DNA of 21,618 nucleotides from a virus, in IMG/VR virus record IMGVR_UViG_3300024346_003984, positions 1 through 21,618 of that record. One strand, given 5' to 3'. Numbering within the stretch: position 1 is the stretch's first letter; each line of letters starts with the position of its first letter. This document shows, piece by piece, positions 14,984-21,618 of this stretch. The position numbers and the translations under genes are program-made. The notes under the pieces are model-generated. The model had not been told where the DNA came from, did no database searches, and saw only the letters and a list, made by a program, of their open reading frames with translations.

Positions 14984-15012
14984 TTGACATGCAAATAAAA
15001 TCGTGTTATAAC
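14984..15012 (+). promoter_or_regulatory. Sigma70-type (early) promoter P3
   Basis: TTGACA 14984-14989, a 17-nt spacer ending CGTGT, TATAAC 15007-15012. It lies 3 nt after the preceding stop and 31 nt before the UV endonuclease start, the same distance as P1 to its gene. Confidence 0.8.
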
Positions 15013-15043
15013 TACTTGAACAACAAATGAATAGGCACACATA

Positions 15044-16165
15044 ATGATTAAACGTATTGGCTTTGCATGTAAATATATGCACGAAGATCAAACACAGAAG
15101 AAAAAAATACTAGAAGAAATTCAGCGACCGCTTACTGAAAAATGTACAACAGTACAGTGGCTAAATAGACAAAGCAAGGATGTTGCAGAAGAGCGGCTTT
15201 GGGACATCATGACGCATAATGCAGCCGCAGCTAAAAGGTTGGTAGAGTATGTGGGAAGCCTTCCATCAGAGCTTAGGATGGTACGACTTGGCAGCAATCA
15301 GCTTCCTTGTTATACCCAGCGTGACTGGAGTTATTATTGGCAGCGTCCTGACGTTATTGCGTTCTGTGAAAGAGAATATGCAAAAGTCGGTGAAGCGGCA
15401 AGAGCCCTTGATGTGCGACTATCGATGCATCCAGGTCAGTTCACAGTACTCGCCAGTGATAACCCAGAAATAGTAGAACGGAGCATAGAAGAATTTGAAT
15501 ATCATGTCAACTTATTACGGTGGATGGGCTACGGTCAGAACTGGCAAGACTTCAAGTGTAACGTCCACATCTCCGGTAGACAAGGTCCAGCCGGTATCAA
15601 AGCAGTCCTTCCAAGACTCTCTCCAGAAGCAAGAAACACTATTACTATTGAAAACGACGAAAACAAATGGGGTCTCGAAGCAAGCCTAGAACTTGCAGAC
15701 GATGTTGCACTTGTTCTCGATATACACCACCATTGGTGTAACACAAGAGGAGAATATATTGAACCCAATGATGATAGAATCAAACGTATTATTGATAGCT
15801 GGCGTGGTGTGCGTCCTGCTATGCATTATAGTGTTAGTAGAGAAGATCTTCTTTCCGGTCACTCAACAACACAAAGACCAGACTTTGCGGCGCTTGAAGA
15901 ACAAGGCTTCAAAAAAGCAAAACTAAGAGCACACAGTGATTACTTGTGGAATGATGCAGTCAACGATTGGGCCTTATCACATTGGGAATGGGCCGACATC
16001 ATGGTAGAAGCAAAGTGCAAGAACTTGGCTAGTAGTCAGTTGTTGCAAAGACATTTTATAAACAAGGATCTGTTTGCCGGTAAATACAGCATGGAGGATA
16101 AAAATGAGCAACTTTATACACGCAATGTATGCACGGACGCAAGCACAAGTCCAATCGCCGCTTAA
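15044..16165 (+). CDS. uvsE: UV damage endonuclease (UvdE/UvsE)
   Basis: 373 aa. A TIM-barrel UV endonuclease: RIGFACKYM at the start, RLGSNQLP, SMHPGQF (H129), KCNVHISG, TIENDE (E203), DIHHHW (228-230) and PAMHYS (H261) give the metal-binding His/Glu/Asp set of the family. The enzyme nicks DNA 5' of cyclobutane dimers and 6-4 photoproducts, starting light-independent repair, which suits a virus of sunlit surface water. The family is usually ~300-330 aa, so the C-terminal ~70 residues are an extra tail. ATG 15044 has only a weak AGG upstream but lies directly after promoter P3. The 3' end overlaps the next gene by 62 nt. Confidence 0.92.
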   Translation: MIKRIGFACKYMHEDQTQKKKILEEIQRPLTEKCTTVQWLNRQSKDVAEERLWDIMTHNAAAAKRLVEYVGSLPSELRMVRLGSNQLPCYTQRDWSYYWQRPDVIAFCEREYAKVGEAARALDVRLSMHPGQFTVLASDNPEIVERSIEEFEYHVNLLRWMGYGQNWQDFKCNVHISGRQGPAGIKAVLPRLSPEARNTITIENDENKWGLEASLELADDVALVLDIHHHWCNTRGEYIEPNDDRIKRIIDSWRGVRPAMHYSVSREDLLSGHSTTQRPDFAALEEQGFKKAKLRAHSDYLWNDAVNDWALSHWEWADIMVEAKCKNLASSQLLQRHFINKDLFAGKYSMEDKNEQLYTRNVCTDASTSPIAA

Positions 16166-16397
16166 AAACCCTAATAGAGTATTAGGTGGTCTCAAAGGTG
16201 CTGGTGTAAACAGTTTCACTATGCTAGACGAAGATGGTATGGAAAAACAAATACCAACTCAGGCATATGTTTTTGCACTCGAAGAAAAGTTAAGTAGATT
16301 AGAACAGCAACTAAAAGAACAAGATAAACGTATTAGGAGATTATCAAATGATCAAAAACTGGATAGAAACACGATTGCGGGAGCGGTCAACCGTTGA
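16104..16397 (+). CDS. Coiled-coil protein of unknown function (97 aa)
   Basis: ATG 16104 is chosen because GGAGG (16093-16097) lies 6 nt upstream; an in-frame TTG at 16074 lacks such a site. Residues ~55-85 (FALEEKLSRLEQQLKEQDKR) form a clear coiled coil, preceded by a small polar segment (LDEDGMEKQIPTQAY). No family assigned. It starts inside the UV endonuclease gene and itself contains the start of the next gene. Confidence 0.75.
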   Translation: MSNFIHAMYARTQAQVQSPLKNPNRVLGGLKGAGVNSFTMLDEDGMEKQIPTQAYVFALEEKLSRLEQQLKEQDKRIRRLSNDQKLDRNTIAGAVNR

Positions 16398-16512
16398 CGG
16401 AGTATTAATGGTAGCAGCAGGTGCAGCTATTATTATCTTTTCGCCATTAACAAAACTTATTGCTTATGGTGCTATTGCATACGGAGCATGGACTATTTGG
16501 CGCAAAGGTTAA
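16348..16512 (+). CDS. Small membrane protein (54 aa)
   Basis: ATG 16348 has AGGAG at 16335-16339, 8 nt upstream, inside the end of the coiled-coil gene (50-nt overlap). The product starts MIKNWIETRLRERSTVDGV and continues as an amphipathic-to-hydrophobic stretch (VLMVAAGAAIIIF, then LIAYGAIAYGAWTIW) ending in a basic RKG: one or two membrane passes. The Shine-Dalgarno and overlap chain support expression. Function unknown. Confidence 0.65.
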   Translation: MIKNWIETRLRERSTVDGVLMVAAGAAIIIFSPLTKLIAYGAIAYGAWTIWRKG

Positions 16513-17192
16513 AACTTGCAGCTATCGGATGTAGTTTTACTAATTACATCTGGCCTACATATGCAGATATACTTCAAGCAGATAAGTTTGGAATAGCTGG
16601 TATTGGCAACGAGCGTATCTTTTACATACTACTTCATTTGTATAAAACACAACAGTTACATTGTTATGATGAAATCATTATTCAGTGGACAGGTCCTTTT
16701 AGATTTGACTACTTAAAAAAAGATGGTTGGACTCACAATGATGGCAGCATTGCTCATAGTGATGAAAACAAGTATATTTGGAGAAAAATTAAAGACTGGT
16801 ACAACGAAGATTTTGAAACTGAAAAAAGTGAAAATTATATTTTAGCAACAAAAGCAATATGTGATAAAATAGGAATAAAGCAATATCACATGTCCATGAC
16901 TGATTTTGTAGACCATGTAGATCTACCTGAACTAAGCAATAACTTCAAAGGAAGGTATCGAATACAAAGTGCTAAATGGTCAAAAAAACCATTCGAAGAT
17001 GGGCATCCTGATATCGTTTCTCATATCTCAATAGCAGAAAAAGCTGCTGAATATTTAGGAACTAGCATCCATCCTGCTATGATACAAAACTGTAATAAGT
17101 TTCATAGACTAATTTTAAAAGGAATGGTATTTGAAGATATAGAAAAGTATTATAACCTATATTTTCCCAATAGGCATATTACTGCTTGCTGA
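16488..17192 (+). CDS. SGNH/GDSL-like protein, fourth copy, separate from the cluster
   Basis: 234 aa from ATG 16488. Block I AAIGCSFTNY (S16), GIGNERIF, IIQWTGPFRFD and a late DGHPDIVSH (H173) repeat the signatures of the three SGNH-like proteins at 5921-9012 and identify it as a paralogue ~8 kb away. The start is uncertain: GGAG (16483-16486) is only 1 nt from ATG 16488, while TTG 16497 has the same GGAG at 10 nt and would fit the TTG habit of this family. It overlaps the small membrane-protein gene by 25 nt and, at its 3' end, the minus-strand gene by 36 nt. Predicted acyl hydrolase or transferase of unknown substrate. Confidence 0.65.
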   Translation: MDYLAQRLKLAAIGCSFTNYIWPTYADILQADKFGIAGIGNERIFYILLHLYKTQQLHCYDEIIIQWTGPFRFDYLKKDGWTHNDGSIAHSDENKYIWRKIKDWYNEDFETEKSENYILATKAICDKIGIKQYHMSMTDFVDHVDLPELSNNFKGRYRIQSAKWSKKPFEDGHPDIVSHISIAEKAAEYLGTSIHPAMIQNCNKFHRLILKGMVFEDIEKYYNLYFPNRHITAC

Positions 17193-17444
17193 CATTTTCC
17201 ATACTTGCTTTGCACTTACTCCACGCTGTTGTGCGAAACGTTTTGCATCACAGTTTTCACAAACATGGAAATAGTTGTTGCTGAGTCTTTTTGGATCCAT
17301 ATGTCCACGCTCTCTAGCAAACTCTTCATTGCAGTTGTCACAGCGTAGTAGTACCATTGTTTTTTTACGATTGTAGGTGTGCTGTTTACCAAGTTTACTA
17401 CGGCGCATGTGCCACGTATCAATTAAATATTCTTTTAAAAACAT
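17157..17444 (-). CDS. Small zinc-ribbon-like protein with two CxxC pairs
   Basis: 95 aa on the minus strand, the only gene in that direction. It has a basic N-terminus (TWHMRRSKLGKQ), then LLRCDNCNEEF and, ~30 residues later, HVCENCDAKRFAQQRG: two CxxC pairs that could bind one zinc ion, followed by KMSASSNMPIGKI. The recognisable arrangement suggests a conserved phage protein, possibly DNA binding. ATG 17444 is preferred over GTG 17459 for its codon; neither has a good Shine-Dalgarno. The 3' end overlaps the convergent SGNH-like gene, so it may have arrived or flipped independently of its neighbours. Confidence 0.7.
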   Translation of the reverse strand: MFLKEYLIDTWHMRRSKLGKQHTYNRKKTMVLLRCDNCNEEFARERGHMDPKRLSNNYFHVCENCDAKRFAQQRGVSAKQVWKMSASSNMPIGKI

Positions 17445-17473
17445 AAGTATATTTACCACTGATTTACATTAAG

Positions 17474-17502
17474 ATTATAAAATACAACGATAAATATTAA
17501 AA
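17474..17502 (-). promoter_or_regulatory. Possible promoter for the minus-strand gene
   Basis: On the minus strand TATAAT (17474-17479) is an exact -10 sequence; the -35 position 17 nt away (TTTTAA) is poor. The expected start would leave a leader of about 20 nt. It overlaps the divergent late-promoter match, so the two could interfere. Confidence 0.3.
17489..17496 (+). promoter_or_regulatory. T4-type late promoter-like site
   Basis: GATAAATA, one mismatch to TATAAATA, 15 nt before the HesB-like ATG. A transcript would start very close to the AAAGGA Shine-Dalgarno, which is tight, so this is tentative. Late expression would suit the virion gene that follows. Confidence 0.35.
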
Positions 17503-17511
17503 AGGAACACT

Positions 17512-17877
17512 ATGATGAGCATACTAACTTTAACCTCAGCAGCAGAGAAACAAATCGATCTTCTAAGTGAAGAAAACAACTGCTATGGCATTACACTAAA
17601 CATCAAGGGTGGTGGATGTGCTGGTTTTGAATATGAATGGGGTACAGTAGCTACTCCAGCAGACTTAGCAGCAGACGATGAAGTTGTCAAAACAGCTAAC
17701 GGGTGTGCGTTTGTTGTTGGAGCTCACAGTTTAATGTTTCTAATAGGAACAGAAGTGGATTATGTAAGAAGTTTAGTTGGTGCTAACTTTGAAATAAACA
17801 ATCCAAATGCACAGAGTTCATGCGGATGTGGCGTAAGCGTCAACTTCGATATGGATAATTTAGTACCACAGTTTTAA
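17512..17877 (+). CDS. A-type Fe-S cluster carrier (HesB/IscA-like)
   Basis: 121 aa. The family motifs are intact: GGGCAGFEYEW with C36, and SSCGCG with C104 and C106, the three cysteines that hold a [2Fe-2S] or [4Fe-4S] cluster for delivery to apo-enzymes. The length is normal for IscA/HesB. HesB-like genes occur in marine T4-like phages. In this window it could supply the [4Fe-4S] clusters of the radical-SAM proteins 12 kb to the left (inference). AAAGGA lies just before ATG 17512 (or ATG 17515, which gives better spacing). It is followed 11 nt later by the large virion gene, an odd partner. Confidence 0.9.
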   Translation: MMSILTLTSAAEKQIDLLSEENNCYGITLNIKGGGCAGFEYEWGTVATPADLAADDEVVKTANGCAFVVGAHSLMFLIGTEVDYVRSLVGANFEINNPNAQSSCGCGVSVNFDMDNLVPQF

Positions 17878-17888
17878 AGGATAAAGAA

Positions 17889-20800
17889 ATGGCAAGACAA
17901 GAAGTTGATATTGGTATCGAGGGTAATGACGGCACAGGCGATAGCATCCGTGAAAGTTTCAAAAAAGTAAATACAAACTTTACTGAACTATATGCTGTAT
18001 TTGGGCTTGGCGGTGCAATATCATTTAAAAATATCGACGATGTTCCTGATTCGTATTTAGGAAATACTACTGCAATAACAGCAGTTAACAGTACAGAAAC
18101 AGGTTTAAACTTTTATAAGTTTGTTAGTGATACTGGCAACAATGGTTCGGCAAAAGCAGTTAATACAATCAATAACAGTGTTGTTGTTGAGTTTGATGAT
18201 GTTGATCCTGCTACACCTAATCAAAGTGGTACAGTTAAGATTATTATAAATGATCCACATATTGAACGTGATCCAGATCCAGTATTAAACGCTCCTTTAA
18301 ATGCTCAAGCAGTAACAGCATATAGTAATGCTATTAATACAACACTAAGAAATACCGGTGCAGGCGATGATATCAATACACTTGTTACCAACTGGGCAAC
18401 TACACATCCTGGATCGGCAGCTATTTCTACTGATAATGTTATTATCAGTAAAGGGTATGCAGATGATAACTATGTAAATGTAGCAGGCGATACTATGACT
18501 GGTGCGTTGAATGTTCCAGCAAGTGCCACAGGCACACAGGTTCCGCAAACACAAGAAGTAATTACACGAGCAGGTAGTGAAACTAATAGACGTATGTTAG
18601 ATACACTGTACCTATCAGATCACCCAAATCCTCTCGAAGGCTTCGGCGCTCCAAATGGTAAAGATGATTTACAAGCTGTTACAAAACTTTATGTTGATAC
18701 ACAGGGCTATGCTAGTGCAACAAACATTTATGTTTCAACAGCTGGTGATGATTCACAAAAAGCAGCTCCATCTGGCCAAGAAGGTAGATCGCCACAGTAT
18801 GCTTACAAATCTGTTAATGCTGCTATGATTAAAGCAGAATCGATTATTGAAGCTACTCCATACGAACCTGGTCCTTATGTACAGCAAGTAACATACGACG
18901 GTGGCGCTGTTAATAGTATTATTGATAGTATTACAGGATATACCAGTCCAGCAACCGCAGTAGCAGCTAGTAACTTAGCTGTGTCTAATACAAACTCTAT
19001 ACAAGAGTTTGTACAAGATTACATTAAAGTCAACTTTGCAGACTTAACATACGATATACAACTTTGTAAACGTGATGTACAACTAATGATTGATTCTGTA
19101 AGACTTGATGTTAATGCAGGATTAACAGTAAACTATCTATCACGTTGGGCAGGCCTAAGATATAATGCAAACCCAAGTGCAATTAAAGCACAAGTAGATC
19201 AAGGAGCAGCTACACGAGCATCGATTGCTGTGGTTAGAGCACAGTTGGTTAGTGCATTTAATGACGCTAATACAGCAGCACCAGGCACAATCGCAGCAAA
19301 TGTTATTACAGCCTATACTGATCGCTTTAATGAAATCATTGACATTTTATCAGGAACTGATGTTCCACTTGCAGCCACAGGCGCAGGATATACATTTGCA
19401 TTTACTAATGGTACAAATCCAGCAGTTGACCAAGGTGGTGAAGGCAATCCTGATCTTATTGAAGGTAAGATCATTGTAGGAAAGCTATCGGGTGCAAAAG
19501 GTATTATTACTGATTACACTCGTAGCGCAAGTGTTACTACTGATAGCGTAGTAGTTGACCTAGTTGAACCTATTGAGTTTATTGCAGGTGAAGAACTAGA
19601 ATTTGGTAATATTACTAGAAACAACCAAATCACAGTAAGAATTGAATCTGGCATTTATTACGAACATCTTCCTATTAAGTTACCTGAAAACGTAAGTATC
19701 AAAGGTGACGAGTTTAGACGAGTTGTGCTACGTCCAAAGCCTGGTGTATCACAGAGTAAATGGAATCATACATATTTCTATAGAGATATCATAACTGATA
19801 GTCTTATATCAGCATATTCACCGGCTGCAACACTAACAAATGTGTCTGCTGCTGATCCGGCACGTACACTAGGAACATATCAGATAGGAGTAGATGATTG
19901 GGGATCTAATGGTTCTGGTGTAAAAGCTACATTCCAAGTTATTGTTTTATCAGGCGGTGCCTGTACTGTAACTATTACAAGCGGCGGCGATGGATTTATT
20001 GTTGGTGAAACAATAACTATTAATGACAGTAAGATTGGTGCCGGTGGCGCAGCAGATTTAACAGTCGACATTGCAACCACAGGTGGCGGATATCACTTTA
20101 CACACCCAGTTAGTGGAAAGCAAGGAAAATATGGATATCATTATGTATCAGATCCTAGTAAACTAGCAGACGTAGGAACTGATGCTACAGCTAATCCTGG
20201 AAACTTTAAAGACGCTGCAAGACTAATCGAACTCAACAAAGCCTATTTAGTAGAAGAAACTATTGAATACGTTGATGCAACATATCCTAGTTTAGTATAC
20301 AACGAAACTAAGTGTCGTCGAGACACTGGATTGATTGTTGACGGCATTGTAAAAGATTTGCGTGTAGGCGGAAGAGAAAACACTCTTACAAACCAAGGCG
20401 CATATTATACAGGCGCAGTTGCAGGACAAGAAACTGAAACTGCCGCAGCAATAACAAATCTAAAAGCTATTATAACAAATATTTTAGCTAACGATTCGGG
20501 CAATGGATATTCAGGAACAGGCAGTGTTACTCAAATATTTGATGAAGATTATGCAGCAGAAACTGAATCAAACACACAAGCTAATGCATTAGTCGATTGT
20601 GTTGCATATTTTAATAATGTAAACTACAACCCTCCATTAAACAACAGTGAAATGGATGTGCTACTGTGTAATGATGGTACTATTGTAAGAAACATTACTG
20701 TACAAAGACAAGGTGGATTTATGATGGTACTTGACCCAGAAGGTCAAATACTAACACGTTCTCCTTATTGCCAAACAGGTTCGAGTTTTGCACAGTCTAA

Positions 20801-21618
20801 AGGCACAAATAGAAACTTTGCAGGCGGATTGTTTGTTGATGGATATGCAGGTAACATGCCTGCAACTATTGATACTGTAAATAATGCATTTAGTATTAGC
20901 GTAAGCTCACCAACTGATCAAGGTCTATTTGTAAGAAGACCGCCAACACCGTTTCCGTTTTTTATTGCAGGTTCAAGATATCAAGTTAATACAATCTCTG
21001 CATATGATAAGGCTGCCGGAACTGCTACTTTCATATTAGATGAAACCAGTAATCCAAGTGATAGTACATCACGTAATATTGATGATATCTCACAAGCAGC
21101 AACCGCTGTGATGCGCACAACTACTGCTCATCCGTATTCAGATGCTGATCGTGTTACAATCAGTAATGTTAATGGCATGATTGAAATAAACAGTGCTACA
21201 TTGTATGTTAAAACAACAATCAATCCAAATGAAGTTGAACTTTATACCGATATCGGCTTAACAGCAGGTTATAATACAAGTGCATTTAGTGCATACACAG
21301 GTGGCGGTGTTGCTCAAACATTTGTAGTTGGACGTGGATATACTGGAAGTACTGGTGTTGATATATTTGTACAAAGTGGTGGTAACAGAAGTATGTTAGC
21401 AAACGACTTTACACAAATCAACGATTTAGGTTTTGGTGCATTGTGTGTTAACAACGCACTATCAGAACTTGTTAGTATGTTTACATATTATTGCCATACT
21501 GGTTATCTTGCACTAGACGGATCGCAGATTAGAAGTTTAGGTGGTAACAACAGTTACGGTATCTACGGACTAGTTTCTGCAGGTGCTGATCCTGATGAAG
21601 TTGCTACTGATGTTACAC
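17889..21618 (+). CDS. Large virion structural / tail-fibre-type protein with beta-helix, 3' truncated
   Basis: An open frame of 1243 codons that runs off the right edge without a stop. Residues 13-35 carry the NDGTGDSIRESF and NTNFTELY motif that opens many T4-like phage tail-fibre and neck-associated proteins. Residues ~195-210 read YVNVAGDTMTGALNVP, a common tail-fibre repeat. TNIYVSTAGDDSQ near residue 280, with RSPQYAYKSVNAAM, and GIYYEHLPIKLPENVSIKG near 588-606 resemble the start and coils of a pectate-lyase-like right-handed beta-helix. It is rich in Gly, Thr, Ala and Asn. It probably forms a virion appendage for host contact. AAAGG (17876-17880), overlapping the previous stop, is its Shine-Dalgarno. 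Confidence 0.8.
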   Translation, partial: MARQEVDIGIEGNDGTGDSIRESFKKVNTNFTELYAVFGLGGAISFKNIDDVPDSYLGNTTAITAVNSTETGLNFYKFVSDTGNNGSAKAVNTINNSVVVEFDDVDPATPNQSGTVKIIINDPHIERDPDPVLNAPLNAQAVTAYSNAINTTLRNTGAGDDINTLVTNWATTHPGSAAISTDNVIISKGYADDNYVNVAGDTMTGALNVPASATGTQVPQTQEVITRAGSETNRRMLDTLYLSDHPNPLEGFGAPNGKDDLQAVTKLYVDTQGYASATNIYVSTAGDDSQKAAPSGQEGRSPQYAYKSVNAAMIKAESIIEATPYEPGPYVQQVTYDGGAVNSIIDSITGYTSPATAVAASNLAVSNTNSIQEFVQDYIKVNFADLTYDIQLCKRDVQLMIDSVRLDVNAGLTVNYLSRWAGLRYNANPSAIKAQVDQGAATRASIAVVRAQLVSAFNDANTAAPGTIAANVITAYTDRFNEIIDILSGTDVPLAATGAGYTFAFTNGTNPAVDQGGEGNPDLIEGKIIVGKLSGAKGIITDYTRSASVTTDSVVVDLVEPIEFIAGEELEFGNITRNNQITVRIESGIYYEHLPIKLPENVSIKGDEFRRVVLRPKPGVSQSKWNHTYFYRDIITDSLISAYSPAATLTNVSAADPARTLGTYQIGVDDWGSNGSGVKATFQVIVLSGGACTVTITSGGDGFIVGETITINDSKIGAGGAADLTVDIATTGGGYHFTHPVSGKQGKYGYHYVSDPSKLADVGTDATANPGNFKDAARLIELNKAYLVEETIEYVDATYPSLVYNETKCRRDTGLIVDGIVKDLRVGGRENTLTNQGAYYTGAVAGQETETAAAITNLKAIITNILANDSGNGYSGTGSVTQIFDEDYAAETESNTQANALVDCVAYFNNVNYNPPLNNSEMDVLLCNDGTIVRNITVQRQGGFMMVLDPEGQILTRSPYCQTGSSFAQSKGTNRNFAGGLFVDGYAGNMPATIDTVNNAFSISVSSPTDQGLFVRRPPTPFPFFIAGSRYQVNTISAYDKAAGTATFILDETSNPSDSTSRNIDDISQAATAVMRTTTAHPYSDADRVTISNVNGMIEINSATLYVKTTINPNEVELYTDIGLTAGYNTSAFSAYTGGGVAQTFVVGRGYTGSTGVDIFVQSGGNRSMLANDFTQINDLGFGALCVNNALSELVSMFTYYCHTGYLALDGSQIRSLGGNNSYGIYGLVSAGADPDEVATDVT

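Noticed and set aside
17178-17511. tRNA or CRISPR-like repeats in the junction around the minus-strand gene, and elsewhere in intergenic gaps
   Set aside because: Gaps are too short for tRNA genes and no direct repeats with regular spacing were seen.
19225-19479. 84-aa frame rich in Leu and Gln inside the large virion gene
   Set aside because: It is a frame-shifted shadow of the long open frame, with no Shine-Dalgarno and a repetitive low-complexity product.

Overview
This AT-rich window looks like a piece of a marine T4-like myovirus genome (cyanophage, pelagiphage or a relative). The supporting genes are a T4 gp30-type ATP-dependent DNA ligase, a UvdE/UvsE repair endonuclease, a QueD/PTPS homologue, a HesB/IscA-type Fe-S carrier, and a very large virion (tail-fibre or beta-helix) gene that runs off the right edge. 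Genes are tightly packed with 1-60 nt overlaps, and all but one lie on the plus strand. No host-like housekeeping genes, rRNA, tRNA, IS element or CRISPR array is visible. The exact host cannot be read from the sequence.

Layout. (1) 1-9012: one uninterrupted, translationally coupled string of nine genes. It holds the tail end of a radical-SAM protein, a B12-binding-type radical-SAM protein, three more radical-SAM proteins with extra cysteines, two SGNH-like proteins, a protein faintly like the ANL adenylating enzymes, and a third SGNH-like protein. (2) 9055-11439: metallophosphoesterase, a 59-aa gene, DNA ligase, a 51-aa membrane protein and a 70-aa conserved-type protein. (3) 11472-13441: a Lys-rich 399-aa protein and two small membrane proteins. 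(4) 13529-14980: QueD-like enzyme, DxD glycosyltransferase-like protein and a 66-aa protein. (5) 15044-17192: UV endonuclease, a coiled-coil protein, a 54-aa membrane protein and a fourth SGNH-like protein, overlapping in series. (6) 17157-17444 on the minus strand: a small protein with two CxxC pairs. (7) 17512-21618: HesB/IscA-like protein and the large virion gene. No stretch over 300 bases lacks a gene.

Regulation. Three near-identical sigma70-type promoters (TTGACA, 17-nt spacer ending TGT, then TAT) precede units 2, 4 and 5. A fourth, TTGACT-N17-TATAGT, precedes unit 3. Exact or near matches to the T4 late promoter TATAAATA precede the queD-like and hesB-like genes. Several genes start with TTG in a TTGA stop/start overlap behind a good Shine-Dalgarno sequence.

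The most unusual content is the left operon: radical-SAM enzymes with SGNH-like proteins and a possible degenerate adenylating enzyme, in a phage. My inference is that they cooperate in making or attaching an unknown modification, possibly with Fe-S supply from the HesB-like protein. The sequence does not reveal the substrate.
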